Source: a virus. Taken from it: 31,184 bases of DNA. A program made the translations under genes and the position numbers. The notes under the pieces are model-generated. The model had not been told where the DNA came from, did no database searches, and worked only from the letters and a program-made list of their open reading frames with translations. Positions within the stretch are counted from its first letter, which is position 1. The number at the start of each line of letters is the position of its first letter. The stretch is from IMG/VR virus record IMGVR_UViG_3300031857_000888, positions 1-31,184 of that record; one strand, 5' to 3'. This document shows, piece by piece, positions 30,126 to 31,184 of the stretch.

Positions 30126-30978
30126 GTCCGTTGCCGAGGTGGCAGATGCCGTCGAGCAAGGGCGGCATCACATCCAGCATTTCATCCGCACCAGCATCAA
30201 CGGCGGCTTCGGCACCAATCCGTTTTCGGATGCCAGCGTCGGCACCGGCCTGCCGTCCTACAACGCCTACCTGGGCGCGGCGCTGGAGGCTACGCAACTC
30301 ATCGGCCAGCGAAACAACAGCATCTATGTCGGCCCTGCGGGCGTGTCTGAGCGGTATCTGCTCAGCATGTCGATGACGCATGCTGGCACGGCTGGCTTTC
30401 TGGCGTCGGTGTACTTCCTTGACTACCTGCTGTTCTACAGCTACATCGACTTGGACAGCACCGACCAGCAAGACTTGACCAACGATGTGACGCTGCCCCG
30501 CTATGCCGACGGCGAAGGCGTGCGGATGATGATGCTGATGCAGACGCCTGGTGCCGGCACAGCTACAAACATCACCATCAACTACACCAACCAAGCCGGC
30601 GTTGCCAAGACCCTGACGACAGCGTATCGGTCATCTGGCGCTATTGGTGTCGTTGGGCCCAACATGGTCAACAACTCCGGAGGCTCTGCAGGGCCGTTCT
30701 TCCCGCTGGCTGATGGTGACCGAGGCGTGCGGTCTGTGCAGTCCGTCCAGCTTGCGTCCGGTGTGGGCGGCTTCGCTGCGATGGTGCTGGTCAAGCCGCT
30801 GTTTACGATGTCGGCCAACGAGTTCCCATCCACGGTGGAAAAGAACTTTCTCCGCGAGCAGGCCGCGCTGCCGCGCATCCTCGACGGCGCGTTCCTCAAC
30901 TACATCTTCAACTTGTCCACCAACACAAGCGCCGTGGTGCCGCTGGTTGGGCAGGCGCAATTCATCTGGACACCGTAA
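30115..30978 (+). CDS. Phage protein, probably virion-associated
   Basis: This 287-residue protein starts with a helical segment (RSVAEVADAVEQGRHHIQHF, about 4-23) and IRTSINGGFGTNPF, followed by beta-rich regions: NNSIYVGPAGVSERYLLSMS, FLASVYFLDYLLFYSYIDLD, NITINYTNQAGVAKTLT, and AMVLVKPLFTMSANEFPS. No domain is recognised. Its position after Gp80-like and small beta-rich genes and the beta-rich, cysteine-poor sequence suggest a structural protein. It overlaps the zinc-knuckle ORF by 11 bases, and the next gene starts after nine bases. Confidence 0.6.
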   Translation: MPFRSVAEVADAVEQGRHHIQHFIRTSINGGFGTNPFSDASVGTGLPSYNAYLGAALEATQLIGQRNNSIYVGPAGVSERYLLSMSMTHAGTAGFLASVYFLDYLLFYSYIDLDSTDQQDLTNDVTLPRYADGEGVRMMMLMQTPGAGTATNITINYTNQAGVAKTLTTAYRSSGAIGVVGPNMVNNSGGSAGPFFPLADGDRGVRSVQSVQLASGVGGFAAMVLVKPLFTMSANEFPSTVEKNFLREQAALPRILDGAFLNYIFNLSTNTSAVVPLVGQAQFIWTP

Positions 30979-30987
30979 GGAATCAGC

Positions 30988-31184
30988 ATGCCATTCTCAT
31001 CCATGGACGATCTGGTCAACGAGATCACAAGCGGCAAGTTCAACCGCGCCGACTGGAACAAACTCACGGGCGCTGCAGCCTACACGGCGGGACGGTGGTA
31101 TGACTTCAGCGGTTTGGCCGGCACGCCTGTGGCCAACGCCTGGGCCGGAACTGCGCTGGCGTGGCGCACTTGCGATGAGGCCAC
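30988..31184 (+). CDS. Partial virion-like protein, cut by window end
   Basis: The gene begins at an ATG preceded by AAGGAAT, and 65 codons are visible before the window ends. The protein starts MPFSSMDDLVNEITSGKFNR with ADWNKLTGAAAYTAGRWYDF and a beta-like GLAGTPVANAWAGTALAW. I recognise this type of start from phage proteins commonly encoded beside small virion genes. The rest, and therefore its size and domains, cannot be seen. Confidence 0.6.
   Translation, partial: MPFSSMDDLVNEITSGKFNRADWNKLTGAAAYTAGRWYDFSGLAGTPVANAWAGTALAWRTCDEA

Noticed and set aside
30115-31184. Diversity-generating retroelement target
   Set aside because: Fibre-like genes are present, but no reverse transcriptase, template repeat or accessory gene was seen in the window.

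Overview
The window is one continuous block of a tailed-phage (or prophage) genome. Every supported gene lies on the + strand, genes are tightly packed with many ATGA/GTGA stop-start overlaps, and the DNA is GC-rich with strongly G/C third codon positions. That composition and the protein flavour suggest a phage of a high-GC proteobacterium, perhaps a Burkholderiales/Comamonadaceae-like host; the host assignment is inference. No integrase, repressor, polymerase, tRNA, CRISPR array or insertion sequence was seen, so lifestyle cannot be judged.

Layout. 1-478 is an AT-richer, apparently non-coding leader with about 13 copies of a TTCACA/TGTGAA hexamer, a pyrimidine tract and short palindromes. 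479-1535 holds three small genes: a VRR-NUC nuclease, a winged-helix-like protein and a protein with an RTYGDP motif. 1591-2567 is a holin-endolysin pair. 2582-9621 is packaging and head: small and large terminase (with an unusually long frame overlap), a P22-type portal, scaffold, an N4-gp56-type major capsid protein and a probable decoration protein, punctuated by three hairpin terminators. 9693-13648 carries connector/adaptor genes, two tandem Gp80-like paralogs, a basic repeat protein and a small fibre-associated protein. 13650-22477 is fibre and tail: a 1150-residue fibre with a YadA-like repeat domain of different composition, a small membrane protein, a nozzle-like protein, a DUF1983-type tail protein and tail-tip-like proteins. 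22474-28764 has an unknown protein, a GNAT acetyltransferase and three successive internal-virion/ejection-type proteins, the last 1063 residues long. 28775 to the end holds small virion-like genes, a third Gp80-like paralog, a zinc-knuckle microprotein and a gene cut by the window edge.

How it fits together. P22-type portal, N4-type capsid, adaptor, nozzle and ejection proteins, with no sheath, tape measure or tail-tube genes, point to a short-tailed (podovirus-like) virion. Terminase packages DNA through the portal into a scaffold-assembled shell, adaptors and nozzle close it, fibres bind the host, internal proteins are ejected with DNA, and holin plus GH24 lysozyme end the infection.

Most unusual points: two very small basic ORFs nested in another frame inside the largest ejection gene, each with a strong Shine-Dalgarno and host-like codon use; the hexamer-rich leader; the TerS/TerL overlap; the 21-residue basic repeat protein; and the compositionally distinct fibre repeats.
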